A DNA stretch of 64,000 nt from Streptomyces sp. MBT65 (GCF_016612545.1 NZ_JAENRY010000016.1:1-64000), one strand, 5' to 3'. Positions 9,425-17,937 are shown, counted from the stretch's first letter. A program made the numbers and translations. The notes: generated by a model not told the origin, from the letters alone.

Positions 9425-9820
9425 TCAGCCGGCGGGCTGGAGCAGGTCCCAGCAGTTGCCGTACAGGTCCTGGAAGACGGCGACGGAACCGTACGGCTCG
9501 TGGCGCGGCTCCTCCAGGAAGGTCACGCCCGCCGCGAGCATGCGGGCGTGGTCGCGGGCGAAGTCGTCGGTGTGCAGGAAGAACCCGACCCGGCCGCCGG
9601 TCTGGTCACCGACCCGGCCGCGCTGGTCCTCGCCCTTGGCGCGGGCGAGCAGCAGTCCGGCAGCGGAGCCGTCCGCACCGGGAGGCGCGACGACGACCCA
9701 GCGGGAACCGTCGGGACGGGCCGCGTCCTCGACGAGCCGGAAGCCGAGGGCTTCGGTGTAGAAGCGGATCGCCTCGTCGTAGTCGTCGACGACGAGGGTG
9801 ACCAGGGCGATACGGCTCAT
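9425..9820 (-). CDS. VOC (glyoxalase/bleomycin-resistance fold) family protein
   Basis: A 131-residue single-module vicinal-oxygen-chelate protein: MSRIALVTLVVDDYDEAIRFYTEALGFRLVED, then GVTFLEEPRHEPYGSVAVFQDLYGNCWDLLQP. The two beta-alpha-beta-beta-beta halves and the GNxWDLLQP ending are typical. The metal-site residues are less clear, and the reaction is not assignable. It lies 72 bp upstream of adenosine deaminase on the same strand and could be co-transcribed with it. A divergent promoter-like AT-rich segment lies at 9865-9890. Confidence 0.85.
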   Translation of the reverse strand: MSRIALVTLVVDDYDEAIRFYTEALGFRLVEDAARPDGSRWVVVAPPGADGSAAGLLLARAKGEDQRGRVGDQTGGRVGFFLHTDDFARDHARMLAAGVTFLEEPRHEPYGSVAVFQDLYGNCWDLLQPAG

Positions 9821-9956
9821 CGGGGGCTTCTCCGTGCGGGTTCCGGTCGAGGGGATTGACGGGTGAGGTTATACGTAAAACTAGCCGTGCGCCAGTCGCA
9901 TTCACGAGCCCCGCACACACGACCCGCCGGGTCCCCGGACTCCCCCGCGCGGACCG

Positions 9957-10328
9957 TCACCCCTCACCGGACTCGAGCAGGTCACGCAGCACCCGCTCGT
10001 CGTCAGGGCTGAGCTGGGCGACGAATCGGGCGAGTACCGTCTCCCGGTCGCCGTCCCGGTCGAGTTCCGTGTGCATACGGCGGGCCGTGAGCCCCTGCGC
10101 GTCCTGCACCGGGAAGTAGGCGTAGCCGCGGCCCTGACGCCGGCGCTGCACGACGCCCTTGTCGTGCAGCCGGGTCAGGATCGTCGTCACCGTGGTGCGG
10201 GCCAGGCCCGCACTGAGGCTCAGCTGCACCTCCCCGGGGGTCTGCGGATCGCCGGCGGCCCAGAGGGCGGCCATGACGGTGGCCTCCAGCTCACCCGCCG
10301 GCCGGCGTTCGTCCTTCGCGTCGGACAT
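9957..10328 (-). CDS. BlaI/MecI/CopY-family transcriptional repressor
   Basis: A 123-residue winged-helix repressor from MSDAKDERRPAGELEATVMAALWAAGDPQTPGEVQ. The recognition helix is LARTTVTTILTRLHDKGVVQRRRQGRGYAYFPV, and the C-terminal dimerisation helices follow (FVAQLSPDDERVLRDLLES). BlaI proteins usually sit beside an M56 peptidase sensor (BlaR) that cleaves them. None is present here, so this is an orphan. Two abutting palindromes immediately upstream (10365-10387) are likely autoregulatory sites. Confidence 0.9.
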   Translation of the reverse strand: MSDAKDERRPAGELEATVMAALWAAGDPQTPGEVQLSLSAGLARTTVTTILTRLHDKGVVQRRRQGRGYAYFPVQDAQGLTARRMHTELDRDGDRETVLARFVAQLSPDDERVLRDLLESGEG

Positions 10329-10364
10329 GGGAACGATCCTCACCCCGTCTTCGTCTATATTTCA

Positions 10365-10387
10365 GTAGACCGTCTACAGAATTGTAG
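10365..10387. promoter_or_regulatory. Two abutting palindromes upstream of the BlaI gene, probable operator
   Basis: GTAGAC-c-GTCTAC (10365-10377) runs into CTACA-gaat-TGTAG (10374-10387); the two share CTAC. The cores contain the TACA/TGTA half-sites used by the BlaI/MecI/CopY family. They lie 37-59 bp upstream of the BlaI start, where a repressor would block its own promoter. Two overlapping dyads could hold two dimers. Operator function is inferred. Confidence 0.5.
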
Positions 10388-10620
10388 TCACTCGGGTGCT
10401 GTCTCGTCACCGCGCCCGTGTGCCCGTCTCCGCCCGCCCATTATGAAAGAACCGTCGCCGATGGCTGCTGCGGAAGGTGGCCGCCGGACGGATGGTCCGT
10501 ACCGGACAGCCGACGGAGGGGCCGGAGCACCCGCGGACGCGGTCGTGACAGGCAGGAGATCGCGTCGGGACCCGCCCCGGGGACGCCCCGTCCCGCACCG
10601 CCGTACAGGAGTTGAGCGCC

Positions 10621-11330
10621 ATGTCCTCCGAGCTGTCGAAGTCGACCGGAGCCCCGGCCCGTCAGGACGTCACCTTCCCCAGTGCCGGGGCACCGCCCAC
10701 GGCTATCTCGCGCTGCCGCCGTCCGGGAGCGGTCCGGGTGTGATCGTCATCCAGGAGTGGTGGGGCCTGACCGACCACATCGCCGACGTGGCCGACCGGC
10801 TCGCCCAGGAGGGCTTCGTCGCCTTCGCCCCCGACCTCTACGGCGGGAACGTGGCGCACGAGAGCGACGAGGCGCTGCGCATGATGCTGGCCCTCCCGGT
10901 CGCCCGCGGAGTCGAGCTGCTCTCCGGCGCGGTCGACCACCTCCTCTCCCTGCCCGAGGTCACCTCGGACAGGGTCGGCGCGGTCGGCTTATGCATGGGC
11001 GGCGGCTTCGCCCTGTACCTCGCCGCGGCCGACCCGCGGGTGAGCGCGGCGGTGCCGTTCTACGGCGTGATCCAGGGTGAACTGCCGGACTACTCCGGCC
11101 TGAAGGCACAGATCCTCCGCCACTACTGCGAGTTGGACGAGAGCATCCCGGGCGCGGGGCTCGACGCGCCGCGCGAGCACATCCAGGAGCAGTCCGGCAT
11201 CACCGCGGACCTGCGCCTCCACCCGGCGAACCACGCCTTCTTCAACGACGGCCGCCCGGTGTACGGCGCCAACTCCGCCACCCGCGCCTGGGGGAGCACG
11301 GTGCCGTTCCTGCACGAGCAACTGGGCTGA
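10621..11330 (+). pseudogene. Dienelactone hydrolase family protein, disrupted by a 1-bp frameshift
   Basis: The ATG at 10621 (RBS CAGGAGTT) gives MSSELSKSTGAPARQDVTFPSAG. After GGGG at 10687-10690 the homologous sequence continues one frame over as GTAHGYLALPPSGSGPGVIVIQEWWGLTDHI. One extra G restores a 236-residue reading frame, and the total length (710 bp) is one short of a multiple of three. The rest is intact: nucleophile Cys in GLCMGGGF, and an Asp and His (HPANHAFFND) of the alpha/beta-hydrolase triad. A TTA leucine codon at 10989-10991, just before the nucleophile, implies bldA dependence. The deletion could be real or a base-call error. A truncated product from GTG 10740 would lack the first strand. 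Confidence 0.75.
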
Positions 11331-11342
11331 CGCTCCGCCGTC

Positions 11343-11374
11343 CTCGGGCCGGAGTCCTACGACCCTGGCCCGAG
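11343..11374 (+). terminator. Stem-loop terminator after the dienelactone hydrolase gene
   Basis: An 8-bp perfect stem CTCGGGCC / GGCCCGAG with a 16-nt loop begins 13 bp after the hydrolase stop and ends 34 bp before the next start. There is no U-tract, as is common for streptomycete terminators. Confidence 0.5.
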
Positions 11375-11408
11375 GTGTCGGAGGGGCGGCGCCGGTACCG
11401 TCCCGGCC

Positions 11409-11867
11409 ATGAAGATCACCGTGCCGCCCCGCGGCCCCGAAGAGCGCCGGCGTGACGTACTGGCAAGGCTGGAGCGGGAGTCGGACATCTGGGTGGCCTC
11501 GGCGGACCCCGACGGGCTGCCCTGTCTGGTCCCGCTGTGGTTCGTCTGGGACGGGGAGTGCATCTGGCTGTCCACCCGGCCCACGAACCCCACGGGCCGC
11601 AATCTCGGCACCGGGCGGCGGACCCGGCTCGCCTTCGCCGACACCCGGGACGTCGTGCTGATCGACGGCGAGACGACCGCCTTCACCGACCGGGACGTCC
11701 CGGCTGCCGCGGCCGGGTCCTTCCGCGCGAAGTACGGCTGGGATCCCCGCGAGGACCGCGCGCCCTACTCCTTCTTCCGCGTACGGCCGCTGGCCGTCCA
11801 GGCCTGGCACGAGCAACGCGAGCTGCCCCAACGCCATCTGATGCGGGACGGCACCTGGCTGGTGTGA
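11409..11867 (+). CDS. Pyridoxamine-5'-phosphate-oxidase-fold (flavin/F420-type) protein
   Basis: A 152-residue split-barrel protein. It opens EERRRDVLARLERESDIWVASADPDGLPCLVPLWFVWDGECIWLSTRP, the core PPOX strand pattern that binds FMN or F420, and ends SFFRVRPLAVQAWHEQRELPQRHLMRDGTWLV. True PNPOx enzymes are longer and have a conserved C-terminal domain, so this is more likely an F420- or FMN-binding reductase of unknown substrate. The stop lies 13 bp from the convergent aldo/keto reductase. Confidence 0.82.
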   Translation: MKITVPPRGPEERRRDVLARLERESDIWVASADPDGLPCLVPLWFVWDGECIWLSTRPTNPTGRNLGTGRRTRLAFADTRDVVLIDGETTAFTDRDVPAAAAGSFRAKYGWDPREDRAPYSFFRVRPLAVQAWHEQRELPQRHLMRDGTWLV

Positions 11868-11880
11868 GCCCCGCCCTCGC

Positions 11881-12786
11881 TCAACCCGCCTGCCGGTGCA
11901 GCTCGTTGAGCCGGGACAGTTCGTCCTCCGTGAGCCGGATCGCGCCCGTGGCCACGTTCTCGGCGAGGTGGTCGGGGTTGCCCGTGCCGGGGATGGCGAG
12001 GACGTGCGGGCCCTGGGCGAGGGACCAGGCGAGCCGGAGCTGGGCGGGGCTGACCCCATGGGCGTCCGCGATGGCCAGCACCTCCTCGTCGTGGGCGGTG
12101 GTGGCGCCCTGCGGCCCCGCCGCTCCCGCGATGGCGAAGAACGGGACGAAGGCGATGCCCTGTTCCCCGCAGATCCGCAGCATGTCGTCGGTCTCGGGGC
12201 TGGACGAGTCGAGCCCGAAGCGATTCTGCACACTCACCACCGGCGCGATCTCCTGCGCCTCGGCCAGATGTCTCGGCTCGACGTCGGAGATCGCGAGGTG
12301 CCGGACCAGCCCCTCCTCCTGGAGTTCGGCGAGCGCGCCGAAGTGCTCGGCGATCGAGTCCTGCCGCATCCGGCGCAGATAGACCACGTCGAGATGGTCG
12401 CGCCCGAGCTGGCGCAGGTTCTCCTCGACATGGCCCCGCAGGTCGTCGGGGCGGGCCGAACTGCCCCACTCCCCCGAGTAGTTGCGGAAGGGGCCGACCT
12501 TGGTGGCGATCACGAGGTCGTCCGCGTAGGGGACGAGCGCGGAGTTGATGAGTTCGTTGGCCGACCGCAGGGACGAGAAGTAGAACGCGGCCGTGTCGAT
12601 GTGGTTCACACCGAGCTCGATCGCCCTGCGCAGCACGGCGATCGACCGCTCGCGGTCGCTCGGCGTCCCGAGGTGGAAGGCTGCGCTGCCCGTCAGCCGC
12701 ATCGCACCGAAGCCGATGCGGTTGACGGTCAGGTCGCCGAGTTTCCAGGTGCCCGCGGCGGCCGCGGTGATCTTCTCCGAAGTCAT
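11881..12786 (-). CDS. Aldo/keto reductase
   Basis: A 301-residue reductase starting at MTSEKITAAAAGTWKLGDLTVNRIGFGAMRLTG; a GTG 24 bp upstream is an alternative and neither has a clear SD. Catalytic residues are recognisable: Asp in NHIDTAAFYFSS (Tyr is the predicted acid), Lys in LVIATKVGPF. The C-terminal NADPH-binding region is SLAQGPHVLAIPGTGNPDHLAENV. The dual-Asp ending and size fit AKR13/pyridoxal reductase-like enzymes. It differs clearly from the YghZ-like enzyme at 5749, so they are not recent duplicates. Substrate unknown. Confidence 0.88.
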   Translation of the reverse strand: MTSEKITAAAAGTWKLGDLTVNRIGFGAMRLTGSAAFHLGTPSDRERSIAVLRRAIELGVNHIDTAAFYFSSLRSANELINSALVPYADDLVIATKVGPFRNYSGEWGSSARPDDLRGHVEENLRQLGRDHLDVVYLRRMRQDSIAEHFGALAELQEEGLVRHLAISDVEPRHLAEAQEIAPVVSVQNRFGLDSSSPETDDMLRICGEQGIAFVPFFAIAGAAGPQGATTAHDEEVLAIADAHGVSPAQLRLAWSLAQGPHVLAIPGTGNPDHLAENVATGAIRLTEDELSRLNELHRQAG

Positions 12787-12828
12787 CAGCGGAGTTTCGC
12801 ACACACTCACGGCACGGCCGCGCGCACT

Positions 12829-14193
12829 TTACGGATACGTGTAGCTGTTCAGGGAGTTGACGGCGGAGGCCGGGTCACCGAGGTCATAGCGGTCCACGGC
12901 AAGGAAGTTGGGCTTCTTGCGGGCGGCCGGCTGGCAGAACCGCTGGGCCCGGTCGAGGACCTTCGTGTTGTCGGTCTGCGCCGTCCCGGCGATCGTGGCG
13001 TCACGGAAGTGGTTCATGACGAACAGCGGGCGGAACCCCGCATACGTCTGGGTCAGCGGGACGTTGAGGTCGCTGCCGTACCAGCGGCTGTAGCAGGACC
13101 AGTCGGAGGTGCCGGCGCCGGAGCCCATGGACCAGTAGTTCTCGACGGTCCACTCGCGCTGGTACATCACGCCGAAGCTGTCCCGGGTCAGTCCGGCGGA
13201 CTCGTCGGAGGCCCGGCTGTGGTCGGTGAAGATCAGCAGACGCTGGTTCGCGGCGATCAGGTCGGCCATCTTCGGCCAGCCGTTCTGCTTCACACCGGTC
13301 CGGTCGGGGCGGTACAGCACGTCGTACAGGCCGTTGACACGGGCGAGTTCGCTGCGCAGGACGCCCGGGTCGACGTAGTCCTCCAGGAAGACGGTGACGA
13401 ACTGGTCGGGGTGCGCCTTGAGGAAGTCGACCATGCGCTGGAGGTCGACGTTCAGGGCGACGGGCTTGCCGACCAGGGTGCAGCTGTCGTGGCAGAGGAT
13501 CGCGCCGTCGGAGGTCTGGTGGAGGTCCAGCATGAACCCCCGTACACCGTCGGAGAGTTGCTGGTTGATGCCCCGGGACTGGTTCGGGAAGAAGTTCACG
13601 AAGGGCGGGGCGAAACCGCCGTCGACCCCGTTGGCGTAGGCGTTGTGCGCGGTGAGGAACGTGACCTGGTCCAGGGTGCGTTGGTCCTGGGCGGGGATCG
13701 GCCTGGTGGGTGAGGTGATCGGCGTGAGGTACCACGTAGCAAGGCCGCCGGAGGAGCCGATGGCCAACTGGGCCGGGTAGTTGGCGCCGGAGGGCTTGGC
13801 ACCCACGGTCAAGTAGGTGCCCGTTCCCGGGACTTGGAGCGTGTACTGGTCGCCGCCGATCGGCGTGATCTGCCAGGCCGCGTCGCCGCTCGTGCAGGCG
13901 ACCGTCTTCGCTTGGCCGCCCGAGCGGCCGAGGCAGCTGCCGGCCGTGTCGGTGTTCTCCAGGACGTAGGAGGATCCGCTCGCCTTGAGGTTCCACTGCT
14001 GGTGGTCCTCGTTGCCCTTGGGGTTGTGCTGCTCCACCGCTCCCCCCTTGTCGGCCGCGTTGAGCCCGGTCGTGGCGCTCTGGACGTAGTAGGTGCCCGG
14101 AGCGGGGACCGCGTCGGCGGCTCCGGCCGGTGGAGCGACGATCGCCGCCGACAGCGCGGCGGCGACGGCGAGCAGGGCGTGGGGGGTTCGCAT
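12829..14193 (-). CDS. Secreted PI-PLC X-domain phospholipase with N-terminal ricin-type lectin-like domain
   Basis: A 454-residue exported protein: a Sec signal peptide over residues 1-27 (AAIVAPPAGAADA), a beta-trefoil-like ligand-binding region at about 30-160 (GTYYVQSATTGLNAADKGGAVEQ...QQWNLKASG...SCLGRS) and a PI-PLC X barrel at about 165-440. The two catalytic histidines are visible in LTAHNAYANG and LCHDSCTLVG. An Asp/Glu cluster (VFLEDYVDPG, FTDHSRASDES) follows. Bacterial PI-PLC cleaves phosphatidylinositol to cyclic inositol phosphate plus diacylglycerol. The lectin-like domain may tether it to cell walls or polysaccharide. Confidence 0.88.
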   Translation of the reverse strand: MRTPHALLAVAAALSAAIVAPPAGAADAVPAPGTYYVQSATTGLNAADKGGAVEQHNPKGNEDHQQWNLKASGSSYVLENTDTAGSCLGRSGGQAKTVACTSGDAAWQITPIGGDQYTLQVPGTGTYLTVGAKPSGANYPAQLAIGSSGGLATWYLTPITSPTRPIPAQDQRTLDQVTFLTAHNAYANGVDGGFAPPFVNFFPNQSRGINQQLSDGVRGFMLDLHQTSDGAILCHDSCTLVGKPVALNVDLQRMVDFLKAHPDQFVTVFLEDYVDPGVLRSELARVNGLYDVLYRPDRTGVKQNGWPKMADLIAANQRLLIFTDHSRASDESAGLTRDSFGVMYQREWTVENYWSMGSGAGTSDWSCYSRWYGSDLNVPLTQTYAGFRPLFVMNHFRDATIAGTAQTDNTKVLDRAQRFCQPAARKKPNFLAVDRYDLGDPASAVNSLNSYTYP

Positions 14194-14328
14194 GGGTGCC
14201 CTTCGGTTCGAGTGTGGTCAGGCTCATGACACCGGAAAGGTGATCGGGCCACACCCAAGCGCCTCTGGTCTGAACCAGTCAAGAGGCGTGACCCGTCGGC
14301 GGGGTGAACGGCGAAGGACGGGCCCCGG

Positions 14329-15384
14329 TCAGCGTGATTTCCTCAACTCCCGCCAGGCCAAATGGTGATCGAGGAGGGTCTCCTCCAACGGCCGGTAGTC
14401 GATGCCCAGTTCCTTCACACCGCGCCGGTTGTCGACCGGGAAGCTGATCCCGAGGTGCTTGCGGATGTAGTCCTGGGTGAGCCCGAACGCCGGGCCCAGG
14501 ACGCGCACCGGCCAGTGCGGGAGTCCGTGCCGGGGCAGCCGGTAATCGCGCGGGAGGCGCTCCCGCAGGGCACGTGACATGTCGAGGAAGGACGCCATCC
14601 GGGCGGCCGCGACGATGTAACGGCCGTGCGCGTCGGGGTTCTCCGCCGCCGCGATGTGCGCGTACGCGACGTCCCGCACATCGGCGACGGTGAAGCTGAA
14701 GTCGGGCGCCCCGTAGAAGAAGTAGCCCTTGAAGAGCTCGTCGAGGAGGAACAGGCTGCCGGAGTCGGAGGCCGGGGTCAGTGAAGGGCCCAGGATCAGG
14801 CCTGGGTTGACGGCGACCATGCGCCAGCGGTTCTGCGCCTGCGCGGCGTCCCACGCGGCGCGTTCGGCGACCGTCTTGGCGTAGTGGTAGGGGTTGTTCT
14901 CGACCGTGCTGGTGGTGTTGAAGTAGTCCTCGGAGAGGGTCCCGTCCCTCATCTCCCGTACGTCGACGTAGTCGCCGAAGATCGCGCCGACCGTCGAGGT
15001 GAACACCAACTTCTCGACGGTGGGCGTGCGTTCGACGCCGGCGAGGACGTTCCGGGTGCCGGTGAGCGCGGGCTCGACGACGTCCCGCTGGCCGTCCTTG
15101 ATCCTCTCCGGCATCAGGAACGGCGAGGCCACGTGGAACACGACCCGGCAGCCGTCCATCCCCGCGTCGAAGGAGCCGGCCGCCAGCAGATCGGCCTCGA
15201 ACAGCTCCAGTGCGCCCGGGAATTGGGCCTGCATGGCCCGCAGCGGCGCGACCTTCGCCGCGTTGCCGAGGGACCGCACGGTGGTGTGCACCCGGTAGCC
15301 GCGCTCCAGCAACTGCCGCACCAGATGGCTGCCGACGAACCCGCTGCCGCCCGTGACCAACACCGTCTCGCCGCCGACACTCAT
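14329..15384 (-). CDS. NAD-dependent epimerase / dihydroflavonol-4-reductase-like protein
   Basis: A 351-residue extended SDR. The Rossmann motif VLVTGGSGFVGSHLVRQLLERGYRV is at residues 8-32, VFHVASPF follows, and the catalytic YxxxK is in NPYHYAKTVAERAAW. The family reduces or epimerises sugars, flavonoids or other carbonyls with NAD(P)H; the substrate is unknown. The ATG at 15384 gives the standard N terminus. It is 85 bp downstream of the AHSA1 gene on the same strand and could be the last gene of the ArsR transcript. Confidence 0.88.
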   Translation of the reverse strand: MSVGGETVLVTGGSGFVGSHLVRQLLERGYRVHTTVRSLGNAAKVAPLRAMQAQFPGALELFEADLLAAGSFDAGMDGCRVVFHVASPFLMPERIKDGQRDVVEPALTGTRNVLAGVERTPTVEKLVFTSTVGAIFGDYVDVREMRDGTLSEDYFNTTSTVENNPYHYAKTVAERAAWDAAQAQNRWRMVAVNPGLILGPSLTPASDSGSLFLLDELFKGYFFYGAPDFSFTVADVRDVAYAHIAAAENPDAHGRYIVAAARMASFLDMSRALRERLPRDYRLPRHGLPHWPVRVLGPAFGLTQDYIRKHLGISFPVDNRRGVKELGIDYRPLEETLLDHHLAWRELRKSR

Positions 15385-15468
15385 CCCTGGCTCCGATCAC
15401 CCGTGGCATCCAGCGCGCACGCTACAACGGTGATCGGTCCCGGGTCAGCGCTTCGGCCGCCACGACCC

Positions 15469-16101
15469 TCAACTCGCCTCTCCTGTATAGGCGGCCGTCG
15501 TCCGGTCGGCCGCCTCGCGGGCCCGCGAATCGTCCTCGCCGCTCGCCACGTTCGCCGCGAACCATGCCTCACTGCTCGCCGTGACGAAGCGGCGGCCCTC
15601 CTCGGAGGCCAGCCAGGCCATGGCGTCCTCGGGCTTCACGGGACTCGTGCCCGACAGATTGCCGTCGAGCCCCAGGAGGATCGAGTCCCAGCCGACGCCC
15701 ACCGCGCCGGGCCCGAACTCGGCCCACTTCGTGTCGTCGACGTGGGCGATGTGCTCCAACTCGAAGCGCGTCCCGTCGCCCTCGGGCGTCAACCGCAGCT
15801 CGATCCAACTGACTTCACCGCCGTACTCCCAGGTCGCGAAGAAGCCGTTGGGCGGATCGCAGCGCTCCACGGTGCCGCCCGCGTTGCCTTGCAGCTGGTA
15901 CTTCCCGCCCGGTCGCAGTTCACCGGTGACCGGCAGGAACCAGCGCGGGATGCGCTCGGGGTTGGTGCAGGCGTCCCAGACGTCGGCGACGGGTGAGTCG
16001 TAGGTCTGGCCGATGGTGATCACTCGGGCCTCGCCGGCCTGGAATGCGCGGCGGCCGACCCTGCGGGTCACGGCGTTGATCTGATGGGTCACGTCGATCA
16101 T
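15469..16101 (-). CDS. SRPBCC / AHSA1-family protein
   Basis: A 210-residue START-like protein: RVITIGQTYDSPVADVWDACTNPERIPRWFLPVTGELRPGGKYQLQGNAGGTVERCDPPNGFFATWEYGGEVSWIELRLTPEGDGTRFELEHIAHVDDTKWAEFGPGAVGVGWDSILLGL. This helix-grip fold binds hydrophobic ligands. The ATG at 16101 overlaps the stop of the upstream ArsR gene (ATGA), so translation is coupled. ArsR-AHSA1 pairs are widespread in actinobacteria, but their ligand is not established. Confidence 0.9.
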   Translation of the reverse strand: MIDVTHQINAVTRRVGRRAFQAGEARVITIGQTYDSPVADVWDACTNPERIPRWFLPVTGELRPGGKYQLQGNAGGTVERCDPPNGFFATWEYGGEVSWIELRLTPEGDGTRFELEHIAHVDDTKWAEFGPGAVGVGWDSILLGLDGNLSGTSPVKPEDAMAWLASEEGRRFVTASSEAWFAANVASGEDDSRAREAADRTTAAYTGEAS

Positions 16102-16472
16102 GGGGTGCTCCTTGACTCGTCGGGGGTGTCGTCGTCCGCCTCACGAAGTCGGCGTTCACGCTTGCCCCGGGCCAACTCGGTTGCCAGGGCGTCCAGATGC
16201 GGAGTCCAGAAGCGACGGAACCGGTCGAGCCAGGCGTCGATGTCCCGCAGCGGCTCGGGGTCGACCGCGTACAGCCGGCGGGCACCCTCCGGCCGTACCG
16301 TCGCGAAACCGCTCTCCCGCAGCACCTTCAGATGCTGGGAGACCGCGGGCTGCGTGATCCCGAACTCCCGTCGGACGACCTCGCTGACCGTGCCGGCGGG
16401 CTGCTCGCCCTCGGCGAGCAGCTCCAGGATGCGGCGGCGCACAGGGTCTCCGAGCACATCGAAAGCGTGCAT
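16098..16472 (-). CDS. ArsR-family transcriptional repressor paired with AHSA1 protein
   Basis: A 124-residue winged helix: MHAFDVLGDPVRRRILELLAEGEQPAGTVSEVVRREFGITQPAVSQHLKVLRESGFATVRPEGARRLYAVDPEPLRDIDAWLDRFRRFW. It lacks the metal-binding Cys of arsenic sensors, as usual for AHSA1-linked members. No SD precedes ATG 16472 or the alternative ATG 16484, and a 32-bp palindrome begins immediately upstream at 16485, so the mRNA may be nearly leaderless and autorepressed. Confidence 0.9.
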   Translation of the reverse strand: MHAFDVLGDPVRRRILELLAEGEQPAGTVSEVVRREFGITQPAVSQHLKVLRESGFATVRPEGARRLYAVDPEPLRDIDAWLDRFRRFWTPHLDALATELARGKRERRLREADDDTPDESRSTP

Positions 16473-16484
16473 ACGACCCAACAT

Positions 16485-16516
16485 ATCACCGGTCACTTAT
16501 ATAAGCGACCAGTGAT
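16485..16516. promoter_or_regulatory. 32-bp near-perfect palindrome, predicted ArsR operator
   Basis: The left arm ATCACCGGTCACTTAT and the reverse complement of the right arm (ATCACTGGTCGCTTAT) match at 14 of 16 positions. The centre is AT-rich (TTATATAA), like an embedded -10 region. It abuts the start region of the ArsR gene and lies 16 bp from the stop of the convergently placed aldehyde dehydrogenase gene. Confidence 0.7.
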
Positions 16517-16531
16517 ACATGACGGCGACGG

Positions 16532-17854
16532 TCAGGCGAGCGGCTTCTCCAGCAGTGCCTTGCGGTGGCTGAACGTCTCGATCGAGTAGCGGCCGTGGTA
16601 GTTGCCCATGCCGCTCTCGCCGACGCCGCCGAAGGGCAGGTCGGAGACGGTGAGGTGGGCGAGCGGGAGGCCGTAGCCGACGGCGCCGGAGGAGGTCTCG
16701 GCGGCGATCCGGGCGCGGGTGTCGTCCGAGTCCGTGAAGACGTACAGGGCGAGGGGCTTGTCGCGGTCGTTGATGAAGTCGATGGCCGCGTCGAGGCCGG
16801 GGACGGTGACGATCGGCAGGATCGGGCCGAAGATCTCCTCCGCCATGACGGGCGCCTTCGGGTCCACGTCGGCGAGCACGGTCGGCGCGATGTACTTGTC
16901 CGCCCGGTCGCTGCGTCCGCCGACGACGACCCGGCCGGAGTCGAGCAGCCCGGAGAGCCGGTCGAAGTGGCGTTCGTTGACGATCCGGCCGTACTCGCCG
17001 GAGGTCTGCGGGTCGGCGCCGTAGACCTTCTCGACGGCGCTCGCCAGCAGGGGTTCGAGCGCGGCGGCGGTCTCCGGGTCGGTCAGCACATAGTCGGGGG
17101 CCACACAGGTCTGGCCGGCGTTGAGGAACTTGCCGCGCGCCAACCGGTCGGCCACGACGGCGAGATCGGCGTCGCTGTCGACGAACGCCGGTGATTTGCC
17201 GCCGAGTTCGAGGGCGACCGGGGTCAAGTGCTCGGCGGCGGCGCGCAGGACGATACGGCCGACGGCGCCGTTGCCGGTGTAGAAGATGTGGTCGAAGTGC
17301 TCGGCGAGCAGGGCCGTGGTCTCCGGGACGGCACCCTCGACGACGGCGACCGCGTCGGTGTCGAGGTACTCGGGCAGCAGCCGGGCGATGGCGGCGGAGG
17401 TGGCCGGGGCCAGCTCGCTGGGCTTGAGGACCACCGCGTTGCCCGAGGCCAGCGCGCCGACGACCGGGGTGAGCAGGAGCTGTACCGGATAGTTCCAGGG
17501 GGCGATCACGAGGACGACGCCGAGCGGGTCGTATTGCGTCCAGGCGGTCGCGTCCGTGCCGAGATGGGCCGGTACGGGGGCGGACTCGGGGCGCAGCCAC
17601 GCGTCGAGGTGGTCGAGGGTGTGGTCGATCTCGCGGATCGTGAAGCCGATGTCGGTGCGCTGGGACTCGGCCGCGCTCTTGCCGAGGTCGGCGTGGAGGG
17701 CGGCGGCGAGGTCGTCGCCGTGCTCCGTGAGCAGGTCGCGCAGCCGGCGCAGCTGCGTGGTGCGCCACTCGACGGGCTTGGTGCGGCCGGTGCGGAAGGT
17801 GGCGCGCAGCCGGGCCACGATGTCGGCGGGCTGCTCGGGACTGGACTGGTTCAC
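16532..17854 (-). CDS. Aldehyde dehydrogenase, class 3 type
   Basis: A 440-residue NAD(P)-dependent dehydrogenase. Motifs are APWNYPVQLLLTPVVGALASGNAVVLKPSE for the cofactor, the catalytic Glu in LELGGKSPAFVD, and the nucleophilic Cys in NAGQTCVAPDYVL at about residue 240. The short length and the lack of the roughly 50-residue N-terminal extension found in class 1/2 enzymes fit the ALDH3 group, which oxidises aromatic and medium-chain aldehydes. The ATG at 17854 follows an AGCGAGGCACC RBS region. The neighbouring ArsR gene (16472) lies downstream on the same strand but has its own operator. Confidence 0.92.
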   Translation of the reverse strand: MNQSSPEQPADIVARLRATFRTGRTKPVEWRTTQLRRLRDLLTEHGDDLAAALHADLGKSAAESQRTDIGFTIREIDHTLDHLDAWLRPESAPVPAHLGTDATAWTQYDPLGVVLVIAPWNYPVQLLLTPVVGALASGNAVVLKPSELAPATSAAIARLLPEYLDTDAVAVVEGAVPETTALLAEHFDHIFYTGNGAVGRIVLRAAAEHLTPVALELGGKSPAFVDSDADLAVVADRLARGKFLNAGQTCVAPDYVLTDPETAAALEPLLASAVEKVYGADPQTSGEYGRIVNERHFDRLSGLLDSGRVVVGGRSDRADKYIAPTVLADVDPKAPVMAEEIFGPILPIVTVPGLDAAIDFINDRDKPLALYVFTDSDDTRARIAAETSSGAVGYGLPLAHLTVSDLPFGGVGESGMGNYHGRYSIETFSHRKALLEKPLA

Positions 17855-17915
17855 GGTGCCTCGCTGCTGGTGCGTGGGGGTTCTGGACGGTCAGGTGTAT
17901 ATAGCAACCATTCTT

Positions 17916-17937
17916 GCACCGGGAAAAATTCCGGTGC
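17916..17937 (-). terminator. Stem-loop downstream of the ECF42 sigma gene
   Basis: A perfect 7-bp stem GCACCGG / CCGGTGC around an AT-rich 8-nt loop begins 29 bp past the sigma-factor stop and lies upstream of the aldehyde dehydrogenase start. It probably separates the two transcripts. No U-tract is present. Confidence 0.45.
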
